Of a stretch of DNA of 9,500 nucleotides, positions 1 to 6,318 are shown one piece after another. A model generated the notes under the pieces. The model was not told the DNA's origin and made no database searches. It was given only the letters and a program-made list of their open reading frames with translations. Both the position numbers and the translations under genes were made by a program. Numbering within the stretch: position 1 is the stretch's first letter; every line of letters begins with the position of its first letter. The stretch is taken from positions 1-9,500 of the forward strand of contig JBBRZG010000139.1 in the NCBI GenBank assembly GCA_038236905.1, given 5' to 3'. Origin of the DNA: UKL13-2 sp038236905. GTDB taxonomy: Bacteria; Pseudomonadota; Gammaproteobacteria; Burkholderiales; Usitatibacteraceae.

Positions 1-970
1 CACCGATAACACCGACGGTGATCGCGTGAATGCCCAGACTCGCCGGAATGTTGTTGAAAAGCATTGCCGCCGTTCGGAGCAAATAGCCAACCGGCAACCA
101 AAAAAGTGCGGCATGCAGAATCCACAAAATAGGATTACCGAGCGTTGCGAACGGTGCGCATAGATACCACCGTATGAACAACAAAATGCAAGTAGCGAAT
201 GTGGCGAATCCGGCCAATGCCGCTAATAATGGAAAAGACGGCAACGCGCTAAACATCGCCGTTAAGAAAATTGCCACCAGTGATGCACGCTCCAGCCAGG
301 CGAAAGTCTTGGGCTGAGACCCGGGCGCGCCGTTGCGGGTAAACATCGGCATCACCCGGCCAGAAACCACCACGATAATAAACGCCAACACATCCAAACC
401 ATAAAGCGCAATCGTGCGCGCATCAACTGTTGAAGAAGCTACGACCACCGCATAGTGAAAAATCAAATTGAGCAATGCCGCCAACGTTAGCAACAAGACA
501 AAGAAAAAATTTTGACGATTGCCACCACGGTAAATCGGCAGCGCTATTCCCCATGCAGCCATGGCAAAAAATAGCGTCTCAACAACAATACCAACTTGCG
601 ACCACGGCGTTAAATACAGCACCCGAGCTGCCAACCATGTCCCCACCATCCACGCAAGCCCCGCTCCCGTTGGTGTAGGTTGCCCTGTCCACGTCCTTAC
701 GGCCGTCAATAAGAACCCAATCACAATCGTAAATGCATAGCCAAAAATCATTTCGTGCATGTGCCAATTCACGCCCCGCAAATGACTTTGTAGCTCCAAT
801 AGGCCAAGCCACTGCAACATCCATAACACCATGCCGACCGCTGCCCAAGTTGCGCCAGCCAGGTAGAAAGGGCGGAAGCCTAAATTCCACAGCGCAAAAC
901 CTGGCGGTTCGGCAGCAGTTTTGAGTGTTCCAATGTTGACAAGATTAACTTTCACAAAGCTTTCTTTCAC
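1..970 (-). CDS. nnrS: NnrS family membrane protein (C-terminus outside window)
   Basis: NnrS is a polytopic heme- and copper-associated inner-membrane protein linked to protection from nitrosative stress during denitrification. The frame is open from a GTG at 970, directly preceded by an in-frame TAG (971-973), and runs off the left edge after 323 codons. The family is usually near 400 residues, so about the last fifth is missing. Hallmarks seen are GFRPFYLAG (31-39), WHMHEMIFGYAF (69-80) with His70 and His72, GFLLTAV (85-91), TWTG (93-96) and GRVMPMFTRN (204-213). Further histidines lie at 172, 286 and 315 within or beside hydrophobic segments. About nine to ten membrane helices are visible. 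A second GTG at 955 is an alternative start, with AGGTGA upstream. The gene starts 12 bases after the RNase gene ends, so the two are probably co-transcribed. Its position beside nirK fits the assigned role. Confidence 0.9.
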   Translation of the reverse strand, partial: MKESFVKVNLVNIGTLKTAAEPPGFALWNLGFRPFYLAGATWAAVGMVLWMLQWLGLLELQSHLRGVNWHMHEMIFGYAFTIVIGFLLTAVRTWTGQPTPTGAGLAWMVGTWLAARVLYLTPWSQVGIVVETLFFAMAAWGIALPIYRGGNRQNFFFVLLLTLAALLNLIFHYAVVVASSTVDARTIALYGLDVLAFIIVVVSGRVMPMFTRNGAPGSQPKTFAWLERASLVAIFLTAMFSALPSFPLLAALAGFATFATCILLFIRWYLCAPFATLGNPILWILHAALFWLPVGYLLRTAAMLFNNIPASLGIHAITVGVIG

Positions 971-982
971 CTAGAATTCAAA

Positions 983-2383
983 TCAACAAAGCTCAACTGT
1001 TTCTTGATATTCCGGCACACGCGCGTGCCATCCCAGCTCTTCTTCAAGATGGATACGCATCGCATCGGACGCCGAAGGCTCGCCGTGGGTGACGTAAATT
1101 TGCGTGGGTGCGGTTTTAACGTTGCGCAGCCAATCCACAATCTCTGAATAATCAGCATGCGAGGAAAGCCCGTCGAGGTTTGCCACGGTTGCGCGTATCG
1201 GCACGTACTCGCCAAATATTTTAATTTGAGTCGCGCCGTCAACCAACTTCGCGCCACGTGTTCCTGCCGCTTGAAAACCGGCGAATAAAATCGTGTTGCG
1301 TTTATCAGGGCCGAACGCACGGATATGGTGCAGTACGCGCCCGCCGGTGGCCATTCCACTTGCCGAAACAATCACCATCGGGCCATGCTGCGTATTTAAT
1401 TGGCGTGATTCTTCCGGCGTATTGACGATGCGCACCAGCTTGCACATGGCCTGATAATCGTCCGATGAAAGTTTGTGCTCATCGCCATGGCGTTTGAATA
1501 GCTGCGTGGCATCAAACGCCATGGGGCTATTCAAATAGATCGGAACATCAGGAATGCGCCCGGTGCGATGCAAGTTGTACAGATGATAAAGAATGCTTTG
1601 CGCGCGGCCAACAGCAAACGCAGGGATGACAAGCACACCGCCACGTTTGAGCGTGGGCTCCAAAATGGTACGCAACGCTTCTTCTGGATCAGCGTCGCTA
1701 TGCTTTCGATCACCATACGTCGATTCCACCACCAGCCAATCAGCGGCATCAAGCGGTGTGGGCGGCTTCATCACCGCGTCGTGCGGACGACCCAGATCAC
1801 CCGAGAACACCAGCTTGCGTCCATCGATATCGAAATTTAAAAACGCGGAACCCAGAATATGGCCCGCACGACGCCACTCTACTGAAAGCCCCTCCGCTAA
1901 TTCAAATGCCTCATCAAACGCCACCGTTTTAAACAGACTGAGCACCTTTTTTGCATCAGCCAGTGTGTATAGCGGCAGCGCAGGCGAATGCTTCGAAAAG
2001 CTATGGCGGTTGGCATATTCGGCTTCTTCCTCCTGTAAGTGCGCGGCATCGGGCAGCAAAATTTCACATAATTCACGCGTGCCCGCCGTGCAGTAAATCG
2101 GTCCCTTAAAGCCTTGCTTCACCAGCAGCGGCAGCGAGCCGGTGTGGTCAACGTGCGCGTGGGTTAGCACCACCGCATCAAGCAAACGCGCATCAAATGT
2201 AAACGGTGCCCAATTGCGCAACCGTAATTGTTTAAAACCCTGAAACATGCCGCAGTCAACCAAAATGCGCTTGCCTTTCGCATTCAATAAATATTTTGAT
2301 CCCGTGACCGTTCCGGTCCCGCCGTAGAAAGACAGCGAGGCGACTGGAACGGACTTTTTTCTTGGCACTTTAGTAGGCATCAT
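983..2383 (-). CDS. MBL-fold beta-CASP RNase (COG1236/YSH1-like)
   Basis: This is a predicted zinc-dependent RNA endo/exonuclease of the metallo-beta-lactamase superfamily with beta-CASP and RMMBL regions, related to CPSF73 and bacterial TTHA0252-type enzymes. Numbered from ATG 2383 (466 residues), it shows GGTGTVTGS (21-29), the metal motif THAHVDHTG (74-82), GHILGSA (174-180), SGDLG (194-198), ESTYGDR (220-226), VIPAFAVGRAQ (252-262), SASGMATGGR (340-349), LSSHAD (406-411) and the terminal THGEP (432-436). All expected catalytic blocks are present, so it looks active. It has no signal peptide, so it should be cytoplasmic. An upstream TTG at 2392 would add three residues. I prefer ATG 2383 (or 2380) because GGAA at 2387-2390 sits as a ribosome-binding site in front of it. 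It lies between a lipoprotein gene (56-base gap) and nnrS (12-base gap). That neighbourhood suggests a role in RNA turnover under nitrite/NO stress, but this is only inference. Confidence 0.9.
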   Translation of the reverse strand: MMPTKVPRKKSVPVASLSFYGGTGTVTGSKYLLNAKGKRILVDCGMFQGFKQLRLRNWAPFTFDARLLDAVVLTHAHVDHTGSLPLLVKQGFKGPIYCTAGTRELCEILLPDAAHLQEEEAEYANRHSFSKHSPALPLYTLADAKKVLSLFKTVAFDEAFELAEGLSVEWRRAGHILGSAFLNFDIDGRKLVFSGDLGRPHDAVMKPPTPLDAADWLVVESTYGDRKHSDADPEEALRTILEPTLKRGGVLVIPAFAVGRAQSILYHLYNLHRTGRIPDVPIYLNSPMAFDATQLFKRHGDEHKLSSDDYQAMCKLVRIVNTPEESRQLNTQHGPMVIVSASGMATGGRVLHHIRAFGPDKRNTILFAGFQAAGTRGAKLVDGATQIKIFGEYVPIRATVANLDGLSSHADYSEIVDWLRNVKTAPTQIYVTHGEPSASDAMRIHLEEELGWHARVPEYQETVELC

Positions 2384-2439
2384 CGTTTCCAATTCAAAAC
2401 ATCGTCCGGATTCATACGGACTTCAATAAATTCGTGTCC

Positions 2440-3030
2440 TTAAAAGCGTTGCCGCAACGTCGCCTCGCCGACGCCCTGGAACGGGCCGAGCGGGTTGCGG
2501 TTATCCTCAAGCTCGCGAATGTTTGGTTTACCGCTCCAGACTTTGTAAATCACGAGACCATCGTCAAGAACAATGATGGCGTCAAACTTCCACCCGGTGG
2601 TCAATGTCTCGCGGCGAAAATTTAGAAAATCCATCCAAAAATTGCCGATTCGCTCGCGATGCGTTTGGACTCGCTCAATCTCCATCGCGGTGCATTTCTC
2701 AAGATTGCGCAAGCAGGCGCGCAGCCGTTGATCGAGCATGTGCGTATCCATCCCCGGCACGCTTGCAAACCGCCGCATCAAATCAGCATGGCTTAACGAC
2801 ACCACATTCGGCGTAATGTCAGCATCCAGACCCAATGCGTTTAAATCGACGACGGTTGATTTGTTAACGACAATTTTTTCGTAAAGTGCCTGCGCATCCA
2901 AATAACTGCGCCACGGGGTTTGAACTTCAACTTTTGACGTGGGCAGCAGCGATGCACAGCCGGAAAGCATAACCACTACCAGCGCCAAACAGGCCCACGA
3001 ATTTTTTCGCAAAAAAGGCAGTGTGACCAT
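2440..3030 (-). CDS. Predicted lipoprotein, function unknown
   Basis: This encodes a 196-residue protein that I do not recognise. The N-terminus has Arg/Lys at 8-9, a hydrophobic stretch at about 12-22, and the lipobox LSGC with the lipidated cysteine at 25. Residue +2 is Ala rather than Asp, which in Gram-negative bacteria favours outer-membrane sorting. The mature part is a mixed alpha/beta-looking soluble domain. It has a Cys106-Cys113 pair that could form a disulfide in the periplasm, and a Trp/aromatic-rich C-terminal half (WKFDAIIVLDDGLVIYKVW, 147-165). The start is ATG 3030, with only a weak GGTAAAGA upstream. It is the first gene of the leftward arm, and an FNR-type box lies about 80 bases upstream, so it may respond to the same signal as nirK. 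A role in copper or nitrite handling in the envelope is possible but not shown by any motif. Confidence 0.8.
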   Translation of the reverse strand: MVTLPFLRKNSWACLALVVVMLSGCASLLPTSKVEVQTPWRSYLDAQALYEKIVVNKSTVVDLNALGLDADITPNVVSLSHADLMRRFASVPGMDTHMLDQRLRACLRNLEKCTAMEIERVQTHRERIGNFWMDFLNFRRETLTTGWKFDAIIVLDDGLVIYKVWSGKPNIRELEDNRNPLGPFQGVGEATLRQRF

Positions 3031-3106
3031 TCTTTACCGGCTTTCTTTGAAACCTGCAGATGCCATGTAGATATTTCTATCGTGCCGCAGAAAAAACTCA
3101 TCGAGT

Positions 3107-3120
3107 TTGCGGAATATCAA
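3107..3120 (-). promoter_or_regulatory. Candidate FNR/Dnr/NnrR box, leftward arm
   Basis: Read on the minus strand this is TTGAT-ATTC-CGCAA. One half matches the FNR/Dnr half-site TTGAT, and the other matches the TTGCG/CGCAA half reported for NnrR-type regulators. It lies inside a 17-base element (3106-3122) that recurs inverted at 3184-3200 with one mismatch. Its centre at 3113.5 is about 83 bases upstream of the lipoprotein start. A weak -10-like TAGAAA (minus strand, 3074-3079) lies downstream, but about five bases further away than ideal for class II activation. Regulation of the lipoprotein-RNase-nnrS unit from here is inferred. Confidence 0.55.
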
Positions 3121-3185
3121 ACTATGGCGATTGAATAGTCATTATCTTGGCGGAGATCCACTGCAAGACGAAATTTACGGGTTGT

Positions 3186-3199
3186 TTGATATTTCGCAA
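3186..3199 (+). promoter_or_regulatory. Candidate FNR/Dnr/NnrR box, nirK promoter
   Basis: This is TTGAT-ATTT-CGCAA, a CRP/FNR-superfamily 14-mer with one FNR/Dnr-type half and one NnrR-type half. Its centre at 3192.5 would be -41.5 from a start site near 3234. That places the -10 region at about 3222-3227, where TATCTT is found. This is the geometry of a class II activated promoter and fits the known control of nirK genes by NO-sensing regulators of this superfamily. The regulator itself is not in the window. Confidence 0.65.
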
Positions 3200-3220
3200 A
3201 CCGCATTTTCGCCATCTATC

Positions 3221-3226
3221 TATCTT
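3221..3226 (+). promoter_or_regulatory. Candidate -10 element of nirK
   Basis: TATCTT matches four of six positions of the sigma-70 -10 consensus. It lies where a promoter activated from the box at 3186-3199 needs it. No good -35 hexamer is present, as is usual for activator-dependent promoters. The leader would be about 46 bases, ending in a CGGGAG ribosome-binding site at 3268-3273. Confidence 0.35.
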
Positions 3227-3279
3227 GGTAGATTCTATGCGTACAGACTTTTCTGCGAAAACTAGATCGGGAGCGTTCG

Positions 3280-4803
3280 ATGAAATCGGCGATGTTTAAA
3301 ACTATAAAATTTTCGATAACCGCAATTTCAATGGTCGCCGCAGTGGCCTACATCACCACATCCGGCGGCGCCGTTGCGGCGACAACAGAGGGCAAGTCAG
3401 CAACGTCTAAAAAAACCGTTGATTTTGGCCCGCCGCAGGGAAAACCTATAAATGCGGTCTTAACCAGCCCGCCCAACGTGCCGCCGCCAACGGGGCGCAA
3501 ATATCCGGCAAAGGTTATTGTTGAGTTGGAAGTGGTTGAAAAGGACATGGCGATATCGGAGGGCGTGAGCTACACGTTTTGGACGTTCGGCGGCACGGTA
3601 CCGGGTAGTTTTATTCGCATTCGCAAAGGCGACACGGTTGAGTTCCATTTGAAGAATCATCCCAGCAGTAAAATGCCGCACAACATCGATCTGCATGGTG
3701 TCACCGGCCCCGGCGGTGGTGCGGCGTCCAGCTTTACGGCACCCGGGCATAAATCACAATTCACGTTTAAAGCATTGAACGAAGGTATTTACGTTTACCA
3801 CTGCGCCACCGCACCGGTGGGCATGCATGTGGCGAATGGTATGTACGGTTTGATTTTAGTTGAGCCACCCGAGGGACTGCCAAAAGTGGATCACGAGTTT
3901 TATGTCATGCAGGGTGATTTTTATACGACCGGTAAATATCGCGAAAAAGGTTTGCAGCCGTTCGATATGGAAAAAGCGATTGATGAGCGCCCCACTTATG
4001 TTTTGTTCAACGGCGCTGAAGGCTCGCTCACCGGCGACAAAGCATTACAAGTAAAAACCAATGAAACCGTGCGCATGTTTGTCGGTAATGGCGGCCCCAA
4101 TTTGGTATCGAGCTTTCATGTGATTGGCGAAATTTTTGACAACGTGCGCTATGAAGGCGGCACCAATATTCAGCACAATGTGCAAACCACACTAATCCCA
4201 TCGGGCGGGGCAGCCATTGTTGAATTCCACACCGAAGTGCCGGGCAGCTATGTGTTGGTTGACCACTCCATTTTCCGCGCATTCAACAAAGGCGCATTGG
4301 CGATCATGAAAGTAGACGGGCCAGAAAATAAAGCCATTTATTCCGGCAAAGAATTGGATTCAGTTTATTTGGGTGATCGCTCGGCACCGAATCTTTCTGC
4401 CGTGACCACAGCAGCGGCTGCGGCGGCAAGCGGCACCCTCACCGTGCAAGAGCAAAGTAACGCCGGCAAGGCGCTGTTTAACGGCACCTGCTCGGTTTGC
4501 CACCAGGCGAATGGCGAGGGACTAGCGGGGGTGTTCCCGCCGCTGGCTAAGTCAGATTACATTGCGGCTGATCCAAAGCGCACCATCGGCACGGTGTTGC
4601 ACGGCTTATCGGGCAAGGTGGTCGTGAACGGTAAAGAGTACAACTCGGTGATGCCGCCGATGAATCAACTCAATGATGACGAGGTTGCCAATATTTTGAC
4701 CTATGTGTTGAATAACTTTGGCAATTCTGGCGGCAAGATTTCTGCGGATGAAGTGAAAATCATGCGCGCAAAACCCGCGCCTGCGGCGGTCGCCGCGCAT
4801 TAA
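3280..4803 (+). CDS. nirK: Copper nitrite reductase with C-terminal cytochrome c domain
   Basis: This enzyme reduces nitrite to nitric oxide in the periplasm, the committing step of denitrification. The 507-residue protein has a signal peptide (about 1-34, ending GAVAA), two cupredoxin domains (about 75-350), an Ala-rich linker (about 372-386) and a class I cytochrome c domain (about 388-482). Type 1 copper ligands are His134, Cys175, His183 and Met188; type 2 ligands are His139, His174 and His329. The catalytic pair is Asp137 (in NIDLH) and His280 (in SSFHVIGE). The cytochrome has CSVCH (404-408) and a likely axial Met458. The stretch YHCATAPVGMHVANGMYG marks the class II (AniA-like) group, and the fused cytochrome resembles the three-domain Ralstonia pickettii enzyme, which permits direct electron delivery. 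The start is supported by CGGGAG six bases upstream. It is the first gene of the nirK-nirV-SCO unit; nothing in it looks broken. Confidence 0.97.
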   Translation: MKSAMFKTIKFSITAISMVAAVAYITTSGGAVAATTEGKSATSKKTVDFGPPQGKPINAVLTSPPNVPPPTGRKYPAKVIVELEVVEKDMAISEGVSYTFWTFGGTVPGSFIRIRKGDTVEFHLKNHPSSKMPHNIDLHGVTGPGGGAASSFTAPGHKSQFTFKALNEGIYVYHCATAPVGMHVANGMYGLILVEPPEGLPKVDHEFYVMQGDFYTTGKYREKGLQPFDMEKAIDERPTYVLFNGAEGSLTGDKALQVKTNETVRMFVGNGGPNLVSSFHVIGEIFDNVRYEGGTNIQHNVQTTLIPSGGAAIVEFHTEVPGSYVLVDHSIFRAFNKGALAIMKVDGPENKAIYSGKELDSVYLGDRSAPNLSAVTTAAAAAASGTLTVQEQSNAGKALFNGTCSVCHQANGEGLAGVFPPLAKSDYIAADPKRTIGTVLHGLSGKVVVNGKEYNSVMPPMNQLNDDEVANILTYVLNNFGNSGGKISADEVKIMRAKPAPAAVAAH

Positions 4804-4817
4804 ATTCGGTACTGACA

Positions 4818-5642
4818 ATGCGAATCAAACGAGTGGTTTATGGGTGGGCGATGTTGGCGATATTGACCAATGCAGCCAGCGTATTTTTAGTGGGCACCAG
4901 CCATGCGACCGAATACATTGCATTACCCGCGGGAAAACTTAGCAGTGTGCTCGCGAATGACGCCGCGCCGGGCATGGTCGACGTCGGTGCGTTTTCAATC
5001 CGCAGCACACCGGTGACGAACGGTGAATATCTACTGTTCGTGAAATCGCATCGCGAGTGGCAGCGTGGTCGCGCACCTGCCACGTTTGCCGACGCGAGTT
5101 ATCTGAACAGTTGGCGCAGCGCGACGCTGCCCGGTGAGGCATCTCAGGAACAGCAGCCGGTCACCAGCGTGAGCTGGTTTGCTGCGCAAGCTTTTTGCGA
5201 AGCAGAGGGCGCGCGTCTACCAACATGGCTTGAATGGGAATACCTTGCGGCGGCAGACGAAACCAAAACCGATGCCAGGGCCGACCCGGCATGGCGGGCG
5301 CGCATTCTTTCGTGGTACTCGCAATCCTCTGCCCGACCGCCAGCCGCTGTCGGTGGCGCGCCGAATGTATACGGGGTGCGTGACGTGCATGGCCTGATTT
5401 GGGAATGGGTTGATGACTTTAATGCATTGCTCGTAAGTGCCGATAGTCGCAACCAAGGCGACCCGGATAAATTGCAATTTTGTGGTGCCGGTGCCATCAG
5501 TCTGAAAGACCGCGACAACTATGCGGTTCTCATGCGCATCGCCCTATTGTCTTCGCTCAGCGCGGCCGACACGACAAACAATTTGGGATTTCGCTGCGCG
5601 CGCAGCAGTTCAGTAACGCCAACAGTCAAGGATCGTCCATGA
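4818..5642 (+). CDS. nirV: NirV-type periplasmic FGE/SUMF1-fold protein
   Basis: The 274-residue protein has a signal peptide (about 1-30, ending TSHA) followed by a formylglycine-generating-enzyme (FGE-sulfatase) fold. Signature pieces are TPVTNGEYLLFV (64-75), PVTSVSWFAAQAFC (114-127), RLPTWLEWEY (133-142), NVYGVRDVHGLIWEW (183-197) and NLGFRC (255-260). Cys127 and Cys260 occupy conserved family positions and probably form a disulfide. The segment between FCGAGA (221-226) and NLGFRC, where true FGEs carry their two copper-binding catalytic cysteines, contains no cysteine at all, so formylglycine formation is unlikely. Genes of this family beside nirK have been called nirV in alphaproteobacteria, and their function is, to my knowledge, unsettled. 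It begins 14 bases after nirK with no strong ribosome-binding site and overlaps the SCO gene by four bases. A role in assembling or stabilising NirK is inference. Confidence 0.85.
   Translation: MRIKRVVYGWAMLAILTNAASVFLVGTSHATEYIALPAGKLSSVLANDAAPGMVDVGAFSIRSTPVTNGEYLLFVKSHREWQRGRAPATFADASYLNSWRSATLPGEASQEQQPVTSVSWFAAQAFCEAEGARLPTWLEWEYLAAADETKTDARADPAWRARILSWYSQSSARPPAAVGGAPNVYGVRDVHGLIWEWVDDFNALLVSADSRNQGDPDKLQFCGAGAISLKDRDNYAVLMRIALLSSLSAADTTNNLGFRCARSSSVTPTVKDRP
5628..5632 (+). promoter_or_regulatory. Ribosome-binding site deciding the SCO start
   Basis: AAGGA lies six bases before ATG 5639, inside the end of the nirV frame. It supports the start at 5639 over an in-frame ATG at 5480, which would add 53 residues with no signal-peptide character. 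The ATGA overlap suggests translational coupling. Confidence 0.7.
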
Positions 5643-6244
5643 AAACAAGCCTTCGCATCATTTTTGCTCTGCCCTTTTTGCTCACGTATTTCATATCTTC
5701 AATCGCACCGGCTGTGGCTGCGGATAAACCGCTGCCGAGCAGCTCGATCTACCAACTTGCGGTGCCACTCACCAACCAAGACGGCAAGACATCCAGCCTC
5801 ATTGATCGGCGCGGCGAGCCGCTACTGATCAGCATGTTCTATACCGGCTGCCAATTTGTGTGTCCGCGCATTGTGGACGCGCTGAAAAAAACCGAAGAAA
5901 GTTTGACGCCAGCGGAGCGTAGTCACGTTCCTGTATTGATGGTGAGTTTCGATCCAGCACGCGACGATGTTGCCGCTCTAAAGGCAATCGTCGAGGAGCG
6001 AAATTTAAGCACTCCGCAATGGACACTCGCCCGCACTGATGATCGCAATGTCCGCAAACTCGCGGCCACGCTTGGCATTCAATATCGCTCCCTGCCCAGT
6101 GGCGACTTTAATCACACCAGTGTGTTGATTTTGCTGGATGCCGAAGGCCGTGTGATGGGCAAAACCAGCACCATTGGCGAGGCCGACCCACAATTTGTAA
6201 AGCTGGTTAAAAAAATAGCAATGGCAAAGACTGATCGCAAGTAA
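5639..6244 (+). CDS. SCO1/SenC family copper chaperone
   Basis: SCO proteins are thioredoxin-fold, membrane-attached or periplasmic copper carriers, best known for building the CuA centre of cytochrome oxidase. From ATG 5639 the protein is 201 residues. It has a hydrophobic N-terminus (about 5-28) ending in AVA, which is either a cleaved signal or an anchor. The metal site is CQFVC (Cys71, Cys75) with the distal His159 in DFNHTSV. Conserved FYTGC and SFDPARDD stretches are also present, so all three copper ligands are intact. Frames overlap with nirV through ATGA, implying a single transcript with nirK and nirV. In this setting the likely client is NirK, which needs two coppers per subunit, rather than an oxidase; no oxidase gene is in the window. 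The family assignment is firm, the client is inferred. Confidence 0.93.
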   Translation: MKTSLRIIFALPFLLTYFISSIAPAVAADKPLPSSSIYQLAVPLTNQDGKTSSLIDRRGEPLLISMFYTGCQFVCPRIVDALKKTEESLTPAERSHVPVLMVSFDPARDDVAALKAIVEERNLSTPQWTLARTDDRNVRKLAATLGIQYRSLPSGDFNHTSVLILLDAEGRVMGKTSTIGEADPQFVKLVKKIAMAKTDRK

Positions 6245-6318
6245 CGAGCGCCAAACGTCTCAACCTGACAAATGCGATATGTTTTGGGTTTTGTACACCC
6301 TACCCGCGCGTGGTCGAC

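Noticed and set aside
579..890. 103-codon minus-strand frame in the nnrS region
   Set aside because: It is out of frame with the clear NnrS motifs translated from the same strand and shows no domain of its own.
967..1371. 134-codon minus-strand frame overlapping the RNase gene
   Set aside because: It lies within the beta-CASP RNase gene in another frame, while the RNase frame carries every catalytic motif.
2404..2421. GTCCG/CGGAC hairpin between the lipoprotein and RNase genes
   Set aside because: A 5-base stem with an 8-base loop and no U-run is too weak to call a terminator; the two genes may still be co-transcribed.
5480..5638. 53-residue N-terminal extension of the SCO protein
   Set aside because: It overlaps the nirV frame, has no export signal, and ATG 5639 has a proper ribosome-binding site followed directly by a hydrophobic leader.
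6245..6318. Possible bidirectional terminator between the converging SCO and M28 genes
   Set aside because: Only a 4-base GGGT/ACCC stem is visible and no T-run follows it on either strand.
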